A stretch of DNA of 64,000 nucleotides from Methylotenera sp. (GCF_030684185.1 NZ_JAUXOY010000015.1:58110-122109); one strand, 5' to 3'. Counted from the stretch's first letter, positions 1-9,630 are shown. Made by a program: numbers and translations. Notes: generated by a model from the sequence alone, not told the origin.

Positions 1-331
1 TCAGATAATTTGACCCTGTTCCACCTGGGTAACGATAGACCGCGCCATTAAAAGGCTTTAACCATTCAACCACAGAGGGCCTGACTTGCAGTTTTTTCGA
101 ATCCCACAAATCCTGCTGAAAATCTACCCATTCAAGGTTAAATCCAAAAAAACTTGGATTCAGAGTACGCATCAAAACATTATTAGGTAGCGTACTTACA
201 ATATTTTGTGACCCTGATTCTACAAACACTCGACCTTCACATTGAGAGCCAGAAGATACAGCCTCAACCGGCTTACAAGCTGTTGTGAGTAACAATAATA
301 AGCAGACTGTCAAGCGGTTAACTTTTTGCAT
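1..331 (-). CDS. Secreted lipoprotein, glycoside-hydrolase-like (3' end outside window)
   Basis: Partial gene: the first 110 codons are present and the rest lies beyond base 1. The N-terminus is hydrophobic and ends in the lipobox LTTAC at residues 15-19, so the product is predicted to be a lipid-anchored lipoprotein. The mature part contains FFGFNLEW and RYPGGTGSNYL, which resemble the N-terminal region of clan-A glycoside hydrolases such as arabinofuranosidases and GH39; glycosidases are common in exosortase polysaccharide loci. The ATG overlaps the TGA of the upstream glycosyltransferase (TGATG), which indicates translational coupling and membership of the operon. The lipoprotein call is firm; the hydrolase call is an inference from a short stretch. 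Confidence 0.7.
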   Translation of the reverse strand, partial: MQKVNRLTVCLLLLLTTACKPVEAVSSGSQCEGRVFVESGSQNIVSTLPNNVLMRTLNPSFFGFNLEWVDFQQDLWDSKKLQVRPSVVEWLKPFNGAVYRYPGGTGSNYL

Positions 332-1536
332 CATTTATCCAATAACTCTTGATATTGACGATAAACCTGAGCCGCAATATGGTCATAACGTCTATTCTCC
401 TCCACCCAGTCAGGTCCTTTTTCGCCCATTTTCTTAGCCTCTTGTGGGTTAGAAAGCATTGATATTATGGCGTCAGCAAAACTTTGCTCATTCCAAGGTA
501 CGCATAACCCAGCCCCGCTAGAGGCTAGCGCATTCGACTGCTCTGGGTGTTCGTTGGCAATCACTGGCCTACCTAAAGCCATGTACTCATAAAGTTTGGT
601 AGGTGAGCCTTGAAGAAAAATGAACGAAGGATAAATGGGACTTATACATAGCTCACTCTTTGCAGCCACTGCCCATGCCTGATCTATGGGAAGAAACCCG
701 GTAAATATCACGCTATTTAAAAGCCCTAATTGTTTAACCATATTTTCCAGAAACTGCCTGTCTTCCGGAATATCACCCCTGCCAACCAAATACAATTTTG
801 CACTTGGAAGTTGCAGAATCACCAAAGCAAACGCCTGGATAATTGTTTCCAGGTGCCGTGATCTGGCAAATGTACCCAAGTAAGTTACACTGCCGCGCTC
901 AACTTCATGGTGCGCAGTTCTTTTCCATTCGAACAGTTTCATAGATACACCCATAGAGACTGGCGTCATCTTGTTTTTTGCCAGACCATAGGCCATTATG
1001 TTTTGTTTCATGCGTTCTGTTTGAACAAACACATGATCGGCCCTCGGGAGTACTATTTTGTAGAGCCACCACATAGTGAGTTTGCCGCGTAACCAGAAAA
1101 TCAATTTTCGTAGCCCGGTTGATAGCTTGGCTTTTTCCAAGTCATTTTCCGGAAAAGGAAAAGACACCCAATAGATAAATTTACTGCCACGAATTCTAGC
1201 TGCCAGCCACGCAAAAAATGCTGCTGTATAACGATCATCCCGCACCTGTATAAAGTCATACCGCTGACCAAAAATGAGTTTTAATGTCAGAAAAATCTCA
1301 CTCAACAGTTCCCCAAAGCGCCGAGCAATAGGCGTTATTATTGGAATCCCACTCAAAAAAAATGGCAAATAAATCGACTCACCATTTTTTCTGACAGTAC
1401 GCCAGAGTCCGCTATCATCTCTACGCATACTCCAGTCGGTATGCAAACCGAGTTTCTTAAGTTCATGAGAAAAAAGCTCAGCCAAGTCGACACGCCAGGC
1501 TGGATATGAATCTGTAACAAAATAAAAAAGTCGCAT
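331..1536 (-). CDS. Glycosyltransferase family 4 (GT-B fold)
   Basis: A 401-residue cytoplasmic glycosyltransferase. The N-terminal half has the loose acceptor-binding Rossmann region. The C-terminal half carries the GT4 donor-site signature around residue 310 (SPTKLYEYMALGRPVIAN), preceded by a VTYLGTFARSRHLETII strand-helix unit typical of the nucleotide-sugar domain. It presumably adds one sugar of the exopolysaccharide repeat unit from a nucleotide-sugar donor; donor and linkage cannot be read from sequence. It lies 31 bp after the polymerase-like gene and overlaps the next gene by one base, so it is a late gene of the exosortase-B polysaccharide operon. Confidence 0.9.
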   Translation of the reverse strand: MRLFYFVTDSYPAWRVDLAELFSHELKKLGLHTDWSMRRDDSGLWRTVRKNGESIYLPFFLSGIPIITPIARRFGELLSEIFLTLKLIFGQRYDFIQVRDDRYTAAFFAWLAARIRGSKFIYWVSFPFPENDLEKAKLSTGLRKLIFWLRGKLTMWWLYKIVLPRADHVFVQTERMKQNIMAYGLAKNKMTPVSMGVSMKLFEWKRTAHHEVERGSVTYLGTFARSRHLETIIQAFALVILQLPSAKLYLVGRGDIPEDRQFLENMVKQLGLLNSVIFTGFLPIDQAWAVAAKSELCISPIYPSFIFLQGSPTKLYEYMALGRPVIANEHPEQSNALASSGAGLCVPWNEQSFADAIISMLSNPQEAKKMGEKGPDWVEENRRYDHIAAQVYRQYQELLDK

Positions 1537-1567
1537 AGTGAGTCAGTGTTTTATATTCATAAAATGG

Positions 1568-3052
1568 TCATGCTTGAAAAGAAGCAACATATTGATTACG
1601 TATCAAATATCCAAGATAACCGAGTACAGTTGCTGTAATCAATTCAAACGGCAGAAAATTGACCAAAGTACTATCGTAGAAGGTAAAAACTATAAACAAA
1701 GCGATACAGGCTTGAATAGCTAAAGCATCCGCACGTATTTGAGCGCTGCCAGCAATGGCTCTAAGGCGACCAGCCGATACCCAGGCAGCAATAAAAATAG
1801 TGAAAAACAACAGCAGCCCGATTAGCCCTGTATCCCACAGTATTGATGTTGCGGTAGTTAAATCAATCCCATATCCGATATATTGCACAGCAACATGACC
1901 TGCTATAGGGTTGGTGGGGCTAAAATACGAGCTTCCCAAGCCATGACCGAACAGTAAAGTGACGAGATCACTCAAGTGATGATTTTCCCACCAGAAGCTA
2001 ATCACTGTTGTACGGTTAAGAATATAGGTACCATATCCTTTTGAACCGATATTAGAGTTCAATGCTTCTTTTAAGACATCTGAAGAGGTCAAACTACTAG
2101 CCCCAGTGTTAAGACCAAGATAAACAAGCGCAAAAATGGATGTCACTATCAACAGTCCGACAAATTGAAGTAAAAATCGACCTGATTTCTGCTTAATATC
2201 ATCCCGCACCACTATTAACCAAACCATAGGCAGCAAGAAAATAACAATCTTGGTTTCCCCCAAACCGAGCGGAAGCAGGCAAAGCAGACACAGCCACACA
2301 ACCCTTTTCTTCTCGATTAGCCCCTCTTTCCATCGCGCTATAAAAAATGCCATCGCCATGATAAGGAATGCCACCATTACTGAATTAGCACTACCTCCTT
2401 CTAGATTAGCTCCAAATGTTCCAGCAACTACATCTGTGGCTTCTGCACCGCCAACACCACGACCACCACGCATACCAACCAATATGAAATGTTCAAATAG
2501 AGAAAATGGAAGCTGCATTAAAGCGATAATCATCATCAACTTTAACCAGCGCTTATAATCTTCGGGTTTAAACGCCAGTAAAGCCAGCGCGAACATTAAC
2601 CCGTACATTTGAAAATAGCGCTTGAATCCTGCAAAAAACTCTGAAAGAGAATTCAATTGCGCAAGCGTAGCTATCACCGTATAAATCATGAAAACCATAG
2701 CAAGCCAGATAAAAACAGGGATACGCTGGTTTTCTATGAATTTGATTGATACAGGTAATAGCAATAACATGCTTAACAAGGCCAGCGCCCAAGGCAGCTT
2801 GCTTAAACCTGGCACAAGGGACCCAAGAAAGCCAGAGAATAGGCCGATTATTAGCAACATCCAGACACTTACATTTGGCGCTTTTAGCAGCGCAACACCA
2901 GCAAACATTCCAACTAACAATGCCAATAATATAGGGTTGCCAGTAGAGGCTATGAGTCCGGTAAAGGCTGCTATTAAACCTGTTACGAGTATTACAACTA
3001 TAGTTTTAATGTTCACACTCGCAAACATCAGCTTAATACGTTCAGACCTCAT
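1568..3052 (-). CDS. O-antigen ligase/polymerase-like membrane protein (Wzy/ligase family)
   Basis: A polytopic inner-membrane protein of about 494 residues with roughly a dozen hydrophobic segments and a larger loop near residues 310-400, the layout of Wzy polymerases and WaaL-type ligases. Its position among glycosyltransferases and downstream of the flippase fits polymerisation of the exopolysaccharide repeat unit in the periplasm. I chose the ATG at 3052 because it overlaps the TGA of the upstream glycosyltransferase (TGATG); a GTG two codons earlier, at 3058, is also open. Family sequence identity is low, so polymerase versus ligase is undecided. Confidence 0.8.
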   Translation of the reverse strand: MRSERIKLMFASVNIKTIVVILVTGLIAAFTGLIASTGNPILLALLVGMFAGVALLKAPNVSVWMLLIIGLFSGFLGSLVPGLSKLPWALALLSMLLLLPVSIKFIENQRIPVFIWLAMVFMIYTVIATLAQLNSLSEFFAGFKRYFQMYGLMFALALLAFKPEDYKRWLKLMMIIALMQLPFSLFEHFILVGMRGGRGVGGAEATDVVAGTFGANLEGGSANSVMVAFLIMAMAFFIARWKEGLIEKKRVVWLCLLCLLPLGLGETKIVIFLLPMVWLIVVRDDIKQKSGRFLLQFVGLLIVTSIFALVYLGLNTGASSLTSSDVLKEALNSNIGSKGYGTYILNRTTVISFWWENHHLSDLVTLLFGHGLGSSYFSPTNPIAGHVAVQYIGYGIDLTTATSILWDTGLIGLLLFFTIFIAAWVSAGRLRAIAGSAQIRADALAIQACIALFIVFTFYDSTLVNFLPFELITATVLGYLGYLIRNQYVASFQA

Positions 3053-4197
3053 CAGCACGCCACACTTTTGACAGCTTGAAGAAACTCAGGCTCAATTTTC
3101 CGCCATAAATACGCCACACTGGCGCCGCTTGTGCGGCGTTTGATTAAAGGTAATTCATCTCGTGCTTGCCAGAGCCGCTGTATTGCATTTCCTAAACTTA
3201 AACTGTTATATTCGAAAATAACACCGTTGAAACCATCCAGAACATATTCGGTATGTGTCCTGATATTGCTAGCCAATACGGGTAAACCTGCCACTAAATA
3301 CTCAAACAACTTGGTTGGCGGATTAAATCGGTACCACGGCAAATCTTCCCACAGGCACAAGCCAGCATCCGCCGCTTTCAAATAGTCCGGAATCATTTGT
3401 CCAGGCACTCTGCCGTGTATTGTGACTGAATGCGTGATTTCTAGTTTTTGCAGGGCTTCATGACAATAGGTTGATTGCTCAGCGGTAGCGCCGACAATTG
3501 TCAAATGTGCAATTTTCCCAGACTGATTGGCAATTGCCATTGCTTCCAGCATGACATCTCTTCCACGATCCTTGTGCACTGACCCCACATAAACCAGTTG
3601 TAGCGGCGCGTCTTCGTTCCGGATTAGGGCGGACAGGGAAACCTCGGCAAATGACTGCTCAACACCCATGTAGATCATCTGCACCCGATCACGCTTGCAA
3701 CCATGAGCAAGCAGGTCGTCCCGATGCGCCTCCCCTATTGGCATTACCAGGCTGGATTTACGGGCACCCTGAAACATTAGCCACCGAACCAGTGCACGGG
3801 TTATGGCCTTGATTGGTGAAGCACCGGTTGGATCAGGGGCGACGTGCGTGGGGTGCTCGTTCCAGTAGGTAATAGTTGGAATACGGCCAACCAATAAAGC
3901 TACAGGAGCAGCCATCGAATGAAGCAATACCGCGACATCCGGCCGTTGTTGACGAATCAGTGAGGTGCAGCGCCAAAGGTAGCTCAACCAACCCAGCCGA
4001 CCATCACCGGTGTGAATTACTACATAACTCACATTTGGCAGCTGCAGTTCTGACTGCGTGATCGGAAATGAGCTCACGACAGTCAATTGATAATGCTCAG
4101 CCAAAGACTTGATGCGATAAGAAAAATCAAGGAATCCCGGCTGACCTTCCGAGAAACAGGTTACAACAAGACAGTGTTTTTGATTCTTATCAGACAT
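3052..4197 (-). CDS. Glycosyltransferase family 4
   Basis: A GT-B glycosyltransferase of about 381 residues from the ATG at 4197 (MSDKNQKHCLVV). An upstream in-frame ATG at 4233 would add 12 residues with no family resemblance, and a TAGGT ribosome-binding sequence sits just before 4197, so the shorter start is preferred. The C-terminal donor domain has NPPTKLFEYLVAGLPVLASN near residue 300, and the fold is introduced by LVYVGSVHKDRGRDVMLEA. It probably transfers a sugar during repeat-unit assembly. It is coupled by TGATG to the polymerase gene and follows a small open frame (4206-4406). Confidence 0.88.
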   Translation of the reverse strand: MSDKNQKHCLVVTCFSEGQPGFLDFSYRIKSLAEHYQLTVVSSFPITQSELQLPNVSYVVIHTGDGRLGWLSYLWRCTSLIRQQRPDVAVLLHSMAAPVALLVGRIPTITYWNEHPTHVAPDPTGASPIKAITRALVRWLMFQGARKSSLVMPIGEAHRDDLLAHGCKRDRVQMIYMGVEQSFAEVSLSALIRNEDAPLQLVYVGSVHKDRGRDVMLEAMAIANQSGKIAHLTIVGATAEQSTYCHEALQKLEITHSVTIHGRVPGQMIPDYLKAADAGLCLWEDLPWYRFNPPTKLFEYLVAGLPVLASNIRTHTEYVLDGFNGVIFEYNSLSLGNAIQRLWQARDELPLIKRRTSGASVAYLWRKIEPEFLQAVKSVAC

Positions 4198-4205
4198 TGG
4201 GTAAC

Positions 4206-4406
4206 CTACAGTCGTACTAACTTGATGACACAATTACTATAAACATCAGCATCTGACAACAATAAATCGGACTCAACCAGATTTAACATTGCCCATAGAA
4301 CTCCATCCGTAATTTTCAAGCTGTTTTTAGTTGCACTAAAGAATAAACAAAATACCGCAACAACTAATTCAATGAATATACTAAGTTTTGTATAACACAA
4401 ATTCAT
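4206..4406 (-). CDS. Possible small membrane protein within the polysaccharide operon
   Basis: A 66-codon open frame that fills the only sizeable gap in this part of the operon. Its ATG overlaps the TAA of the pyruvyl transferase (TAATG), and its TAG ends 8 bp before the next glycosyltransferase ATG. This is the same tight packing seen at the other junctions here. The predicted peptide has one hydrophobic stretch near the N-terminus (IFIELVVAVFCLFF) and no recognisable domain. It may be a real small gene or a chance frame in a spacer; codon composition was not computed. Confidence 0.3.
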   Translation of the reverse strand: MNLCYTKLSIFIELVVAVFCLFFSATKNSLKITDGVLWAMLNLVESDLLLSDADVYSNCVIKLVRL

Positions 4407-5506
4407 TACCGTTCACCAATCACACTATTTGCAAGAAAATTTTTCACTTCAATTGCCATAGGGTCAAAGTGTATATCGCTCCACCGAGGTGAAACATACT
4501 CATGAAATCCTTGCATTTCGGTTAATGCTGCTACCAGATCATCAGTCGAGTTAACTCGTTTGACATAATTAACATTGTCAAACCAATCAAACGCACTAGT
4601 AAGCTTGTGGTTATGTGTCTTCAATACTACGCATGGCCTTTTAACCAAGACAGAAAAAATCAAGCCGTGGTATCTGTCGGTAATAACTGCATCAAATTCA
4701 CTTATGAATTTCAGATACTTGGTTAGCGTTTTGAACTTATCTTGATTTGGAAAAGAGTCATTTACATCTGTATCCCACAATCTCGGCTCATAACCAGCGT
4801 TTGAAAGTATCTTAGCAATGTCATTTTTATCATCCAGCCCATAAATACCCTCCTTATCATTGCGCATGATAAGGAGAATCCTTTTGAAATTTTGGGTTCG
4901 CCTCGATACTTCTTTGCTGAGTTGATTCTCAACAGTTTCCTGCAAAGATAGCACCATGTCAGGTCTGGATAAAATTGGAGTGTTGCAAAAAAGTTTTTTT
5001 GCAATTTCAGTGGACTGGAAGTCCCGACCAAAAATCAGCAATGAGATATGTTTGTTAATAACTTCCTTGCTACGGACAGATGCAAGATTGCCACTTTCCG
5101 TATCACTATAGAAAATGGTTTGAGGTAGCTGAATAATCCGATTACCTATCAACGATGATATGATGGATTCACGCATCAATTGTGTTGTGTACCAGTCATC
5201 CCCGAAGTTTCCACCACTATGCAGAAACACAATATCATTTTTATTGATATGCTTTTTAAGTAATGGTAAGCAGGATTTCACCTCATAATTTTTTATTTCA
5301 ATAACAGGCATGTGAAAATGCTTCTTCATCCAAATAGGTATTGCAGCTGCTTGTGCTTGATCTCCCAGATTTGGAAATCTATCTCCGAGACCCATTAAAT
5401 AAAAAATCCTTGGCCCAGCCCCAGAAATAAAAAGCCTACGGTAAAAATTAGTTTTCCATAGCGCAATTTTGATATTGGCTTTTATTTTTTTCAAAACATT
5501 TTTCAT
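4406..5506 (-). CDS. Polysaccharide pyruvyl transferase family protein
   Basis: A 366-residue protein of the PF04230 family, which adds ketal pyruvate to sugars of extracellular polysaccharides. Family hallmarks are seen near the N-terminus (FPNLGDQAQAAAI, an NxGD motif), a HSGGNFGDDWY segment near residue 95, and DRYHGLIFSVLVKRPCVV near residue 290. It is expected to work in the cytoplasm on a lipid-linked intermediate and to give the polymer negative charge. It overlaps the upstream flippase gene by 4 bp. The exact acceptor is unknown. Confidence 0.85.
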   Translation of the reverse strand: MKNVLKKIKANIKIALWKTNFYRRLFISGAGPRIFYLMGLGDRFPNLGDQAQAAAIPIWMKKHFHMPVIEIKNYEVKSCLPLLKKHINKNDIVFLHSGGNFGDDWYTTQLMRESIISSLIGNRIIQLPQTIFYSDTESGNLASVRSKEVINKHISLLIFGRDFQSTEIAKKLFCNTPILSRPDMVLSLQETVENQLSKEVSRRTQNFKRILLIMRNDKEGIYGLDDKNDIAKILSNAGYEPRLWDTDVNDSFPNQDKFKTLTKYLKFISEFDAVITDRYHGLIFSVLVKRPCVVLKTHNHKLTSAFDWFDNVNYVKRVNSTDDLVAALTEMQGFHEYVSPRWSDIHFDPMAIEVKNFLANSVIGER

Positions 5507-7050
5507 TTTTGTTCTATCTTCTCTCTAACAATAAGTGATTTAACTATCAACATTTCTTGCCAACTTATCGTTCTCATTGCCCACAGGGAAAGCGTGTAGA
5601 TTGCAATAACCGCAAAGAGTGGAAACATAGCCATAAACAATGAACTAAAGTACCAGGACATTTCGTTAACTACATAACCAACTGATAAATACGAAAGCAG
5701 CCCAGATAAAGTGACTCCGCCAAGCATTTTCCAGGAAAGCTTGTAGCAGTGATTGGCAATGGCGAGTTGAAACACGATGTATAGGTTCATTGCCAGAGAG
5801 AATAAGATGGGCGCACTCAGTAGCCATATTGGAGAGGTGTTGATTGCAACCGCCATGGCAAGCAACAAGACTGGTAGTGCAACCATACTGGCGGTAATCA
5901 GCAGTTTGCTTTTTTCAAGGGAATTTAAAATGAGTTGCAAGAGCACAACATGGCTGCCAATGGTGAGCTGTATCATTACCAATATTAGAATCCATGACAA
6001 ACCTTGAAATTTACCACCAGTCATGACAGCAACGATAGGGTCGCCAGCTACCGCGACCCAAGCAATCGCGGGTACCAATAATAGTAAATTTGACTTGTAA
6101 AGTAATTGGCAACGCTGACTTAGCACAGAAAAATCCCGATCTTTCAGATAACTGGCGATTATCATCGGCTCCAGCAACCCATAGAAAAAGTGTAATGGGA
6201 TGTATTGCCTGATTTTTTCTGCAACACTGATAAAAAATCCGTAAGCAGCGACAATTTCAACTGGGAGATAAGCCGCGGTCAGTAGCTTCATGAAATATCC
6301 CTGCGGTGGCGCAGCCAGCAAAGTGAAGCCGTAATTATGCAAGCCGACTTCGGTTGCCTTTTCCCAATTAGGCCAATTTTCCCCTGCTACGCCAGAATTA
6401 TCTGGGTCAGACAAACCAAGCAGATGCCGCTTGATAACCACGACAAATCCGATAATGCCAAGCATTTCTGGAATCGCAAAAATCCATAGAGCATCTTCCC
6501 AAGTAATTACAGATTTCATCCAAACGAAAGCAGCAATTAGCATCAGTCTGCCTGACCACTGAATAATCAATAAACGTGTTAGCGTTTTTTGCATAACAAG
6601 GGATTGTAAAACAGTCGAAAAATGCTGAAACATCACCTCAGCTACAATGAGACACGCCAATGCAATTGAAAAAAACTTAAATTCTGATACGGTGAGAAAG
6701 CGATCTACTACAGGCCATGAGACATAAAGCACCAACATAACAACCAAGCCGGCAAGCAGTCTGATAGCACTGGTAAACCAGATAAAACGACTAAGTTCAG
6801 TAACGGAATGATAAAGCCTGCCTTCAGGTATATAACGTGAAACAACCCGTTCCATTCCCAAACTAGCCAGCACACAACACAACGCGGCTAAACCAGTCAG
6901 TGCAGTATATGCGGCATAGTTATGCACATCCATGTACCGCACCAGCAATATAATTGAAATAAAACCAGCAATCCCCGCCGCCCCCCTACCCATTAGGTAG
7001 TGCTTTGCGCCATTCAGTGCTTTTTCTTGTGTATAAGGATTAGTATGCAT
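5503..7050 (-). CDS. Lipid-linked oligosaccharide flippase (Wzx/MATE-like)
   Basis: A 515-residue integral membrane protein with about 12-14 hydrophobic segments spread along its length and a short polar N-terminus, the pattern of the polysaccharide flippase branch of the MOP superfamily. It would move the undecaprenyl-pyrophosphate-linked repeat unit across the inner membrane. Its neighbours (exosortase and EpsI upstream, pyruvyl transferase downstream with a 4-bp overlap) support this. About 80 bp separate it from epsI. Assignment rests on topology and context rather than a catalytic motif. Confidence 0.85.
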   Translation of the reverse strand: MHTNPYTQEKALNGAKHYLMGRGAAGIAGFISIILLVRYMDVHNYAAYTALTGLAALCCVLASLGMERVVSRYIPEGRLYHSVTELSRFIWFTSAIRLLAGLVVMLVLYVSWPVVDRFLTVSEFKFFSIALACLIVAEVMFQHFSTVLQSLVMQKTLTRLLIIQWSGRLMLIAAFVWMKSVITWEDALWIFAIPEMLGIIGFVVVIKRHLLGLSDPDNSGVAGENWPNWEKATEVGLHNYGFTLLAAPPQGYFMKLLTAAYLPVEIVAAYGFFISVAEKIRQYIPLHFFYGLLEPMIIASYLKDRDFSVLSQRCQLLYKSNLLLLVPAIAWVAVAGDPIVAVMTGGKFQGLSWILILVMIQLTIGSHVVLLQLILNSLEKSKLLITASMVALPVLLLAMAVAINTSPIWLLSAPILFSLAMNLYIVFQLAIANHCYKLSWKMLGGVTLSGLLSYLSVGYVVNEMSWYFSSLFMAMFPLFAVIAIYTLSLWAMRTISWQEMLIVKSLIVREKIEQK

Positions 7051-7129
7051 GTCGTTCTTATGAAAACATCTGTTCGCTTAGAGCGACTTCTTCTAACTAA
7101 AGCTGATATTTTAGAAAGATCGGATTACG

Positions 7130-7804
7130 TTAATATGACAGACCACTGACTCGTGCGCGAAATTCCTGTGGTAGCGCTTTAACTAACGCTTCAATAAACA
7201 TGCCCTGAATTTGATAAGCAGTTTGCGTGTCATCATCTATCGAAGATGCCCTAAATAATATTCCATCAGGAATCTGACCTTTGAGGGCATAACGTAATTT
7301 AGCTTTTTTACGATCCCAATCGTTATTTACCGCATAACTACCCACTGTAAACCAGTAAGTTATAGGCTCATGACGAGCGCCACTTGAAGCTTCCATACGA
7401 CGCACTGGAATATCTCCGATACTAGTACGCAAAATATCCTTGCTTTTAGACATGATATGAAAACCTTGAGCAGGGTAACAACCTTCGGGGTCGTGTGCAG
7501 AAAGCCCGTCTGATTGATTTGCTCCGTATGGAATGGTTAGCATAATCCGATAACCTTGACTGTTAACATAAGTACGGTTAAGTACCTGAGTGTAAATTTT
7601 GTCTATTGACGCTTTAACTTCAGGGTTAACTTGCTGATAAACGACCTTATCATCTACCTTCCAGTTTTCAAATTGTGATGGAACCATTGAATCTAAATTT
7701 ATTGGCGACCCTTGATTGGCTAAGTGATGGGTTGGCGTCGCTGCAACGGCGATGACTGCAGAAGCCAGCATAAGCCAGAAAACGTGTCTAAGTGCTGGAT
7801 TCAT
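7130..7804 (-). CDS. epsI: Exosortase-B-associated protein EpsI
   Basis: A 224-residue protein with an N-terminal signal/anchor (residues 6-23) and the EpsI-family core, including an HDPEGCYPAQGF motif near residue 105 and YWFTVGSYAVNNDW near residue 150. EpsI domains always accompany exosortases, either fused or adjacent, and act on the periplasmic side; their biochemical role is not settled. The gene overlaps xrtB by 17 bp, so the two are translationally linked. The length is normal for the stand-alone form. Confidence 0.92.
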   Translation of the reverse strand: MNPALRHVFWLMLASAVIAVAATPTHHLANQGSPINLDSMVPSQFENWKVDDKVVYQQVNPEVKASIDKIYTQVLNRTYVNSQGYRIMLTIPYGANQSDGLSAHDPEGCYPAQGFHIMSKSKDILRTSIGDIPVRRMEASSGARHEPITYWFTVGSYAVNNDWDRKKAKLRYALKGQIPDGILFRASSIDDDTQTAYQIQGMFIEALVKALPQEFRARVSGLSY

Positions 7805-8711
7805 GACTTAAATCTCCATGGTTACGATGCTTACGATTTGCTAGATATTGCAAGACAGAATCCACACCTATAATCAACGTTAACGCCACGATAAACAGCA
7901 ACATTCCAGCAAACCCATGTATAAAGCCTTGCCCTGCCTCATTGCCAAAATGGTAGGTTACCAGAGTAAGTACTATTACACGGATGACGTTGGCGGTGAA
8001 AGAAATTGGAACAATGAGAATAGCCAGCGTAACATTACGGAACACCGAGTTATGCTTCACCATATTAAGATAGAGCAATCCTAAGGCTTCAAGCGAAACG
8101 AGCGTATGCATACCCGCACAGGCATCAGCTACCAGCAACTGATATTTACCGATTTGTAAAACCACTCCAGCTCGACCGATGTTGTAGCCAAACCAGTGCA
8201 AGACATGTTCAGCAACATATGACACGGCCATTTTCATAGGTAAGGTTACCGCATCAAGAAAAGCCCCAGGAAGCGGTATCATAAAAAATATGAAAAATAG
8301 TGGAAACCACATCGCTTTAAGTGCAGGCATACCACGCGTGATTAGCAGAATTCCAGCAATAACCGGGATTTGTGAACCAACATCAAGCAGTAGAATGTCT
8401 TGCGAACGCCCTGCGATATAACACAACAAGCCAAATACAATCAATAAGTTACCTAATACAGGCATTGTCTTAACCGCTGGGTTATAAAGCAACTTATCGC
8501 GATTTTTCCAAAAAAGAAAAAGCACTACTATCAGCACGATCGGTCCGTGTGCCTGATCTTCGTAGCTCCAAGCACCTTTACTTAAGGCGTAGTAAGTTGG
8601 CGCGTAAATTATAAATAAGCCAATAATGGCTGGTAACCATTCAATAAAATGGTCTTTAAATTTCAAAGCCCCTAAATTTGAAACAAAGTTGTTTGCGGCT
8701 GAACTTGACAC
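7788..8711 (-). CDS. xrtB: Exosortase B, PEP-CTERM sorting transpeptidase
   Basis: A 307-residue polytopic membrane protein with the three exosortase active-site elements: Cys198 in ADACAGMHTLVS, Arg244 in FTANVIRVI, and His265 in GFIHGFAG. It is the archaeal/bacterial-exosortase counterpart of sortase and is expected to cleave PEP-CTERM tails in the inner membrane; at least five such substrates lie in this window. Translation starts at GTG immediately after the epsG stop, with AGGAG upstream. It sits in the classic order epsE-epsF-epsG-xrtB-epsI. Confidence 0.95.
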   Translation of the reverse strand: MSSSAANNFVSNLGALKFKDHFIEWLPAIIGLFIIYAPTYYALSKGAWSYEDQAHGPIVLIVVLFLFWKNRDKLLYNPAVKTMPVLGNLLIVFGLLCYIAGRSQDILLLDVGSQIPVIAGILLITRGMPALKAMWFPLFFIFFMIPLPGAFLDAVTLPMKMAVSYVAEHVLHWFGYNIGRAGVVLQIGKYQLLVADACAGMHTLVSLEALGLLYLNMVKHNSVFRNVTLAILIVPISFTANVIRVIVLTLVTYHFGNEAGQGFIHGFAGMLLFIVALTLIIGVDSVLQYLANRKHRNHGDLSHESST

Positions 8712-9623
8712 CTAAAACTCCTGAAGTATACTGCCAACAACTTTAGCGCCAGCTTGCCCAAGTTGCAGATTAAGTTTTTGAATTTTGGCGGCTAAAGTAT
8801 AGTCTTTCCGTGCCACTATCACGGCTGCCTTTGCCTTAGCTGCAACAGTGAAAACATCAGAGCCTAAGCTTAGCGGGGACGTATCAATTAGAATAATGTC
8901 ATATATTTTCTCTAAATCCAGCAGTAATTCCGCAAACTCCTCCTTGCTTAATAATTCTTGCGGATTCGGCACCTCAGTTCCTGCAGTCAAAATATATAAA
9001 TTAGGCAAAGACTGCTGCCGCGTTAACTGATAGCTACCTTGCTTATTGGCTAAAATATTAGCTAATCCCAACTTAGTTTCAACATCAAATAGCTTGTGCT
9101 GTGTAGCCTGGCGTAAATTAGCATCAATCAGTAATGTTTTTTTATTGAGTTGAGAAAAAACGATAGCCAGGTTTGCAGCCAACTGATTAGCACCATCTTC
9201 AACGTTTGCCGATGTCACTGCTAATGATTTATTCCCCAGATCAAACCAACGGGTCAATAATTGACCTCTTAAACTGCGCAGATTTTCCGCTTCTTCACTA
9301 AACGGCGCATGTGCTGCAATTAGTATTTGATTAAGCTGACGACTATCTTCATGAACATAGGCATAGTTAAACTGTTGCGATAATGCTTTTTTAAGATCAG
9401 CGTCACTGATTAAACCCAGCTGCTTGGCTGCATCACCAAACAAGATGTTTTTCTCTTTTTGCAATGCCAATATGCGTTCTTTATCTTGCTGTGTTAATTT
9501 CGCATGTGCAATTAAAGCATCACCAATCATCACATGATCATTCTCTAGAGGAGCATTCTGCTGATGATGGTGATTCTCCTGATGATCATTATTTAATTGA
9601 TAGGTATTATTTGAATAATCCAT
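8712..9623 (-). CDS. epsG: EpsG, chain-length tyrosine-kinase-like protein with degenerate nucleotide site
   Basis: About 303 residues from the ATG at 9623; a TTG at 9641 inside the epsF end is also open. Layout: a His/Asn-rich leader, a small GspE-N-like domain (about residues 32-88), then a bacterial tyrosine-kinase P-loop domain. In the family this ATPase partners the Wzz-like EpsF to control chain length. Here the Walker A region reads TSANVEDGANQLAANLA, with no Lys or Ser/Thr in the loop, and Walker A' reads LLIDANLR, with Asn for the usual second Asp. Walker B (IILIDTSP) is intact. No tyrosine cluster is seen at the C-terminus. Nucleotide hydrolysis may be lost. Confidence 0.9.
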   Translation of the reverse strand: MDYSNNTYQLNNDHQENHHHQQNAPLENDHVMIGDALIAHAKLTQQDKERILALQKEKNILFGDAAKQLGLISDADLKKALSQQFNYAYVHEDSRQLNQILIAAHAPFSEEAENLRSLRGQLLTRWFDLGNKSLAVTSANVEDGANQLAANLAIVFSQLNKKTLLIDANLRQATQHKLFDVETKLGLANILANKQGSYQLTRQQSLPNLYILTAGTEVPNPQELLSKEEFAELLLDLEKIYDIILIDTSPLSLGSDVFTVAAKAKAAVIVARKDYTLAAKIQKLNLQLGQAGAKVVGSILQEF

Positions 9624-9630
9624 TAGCAGC

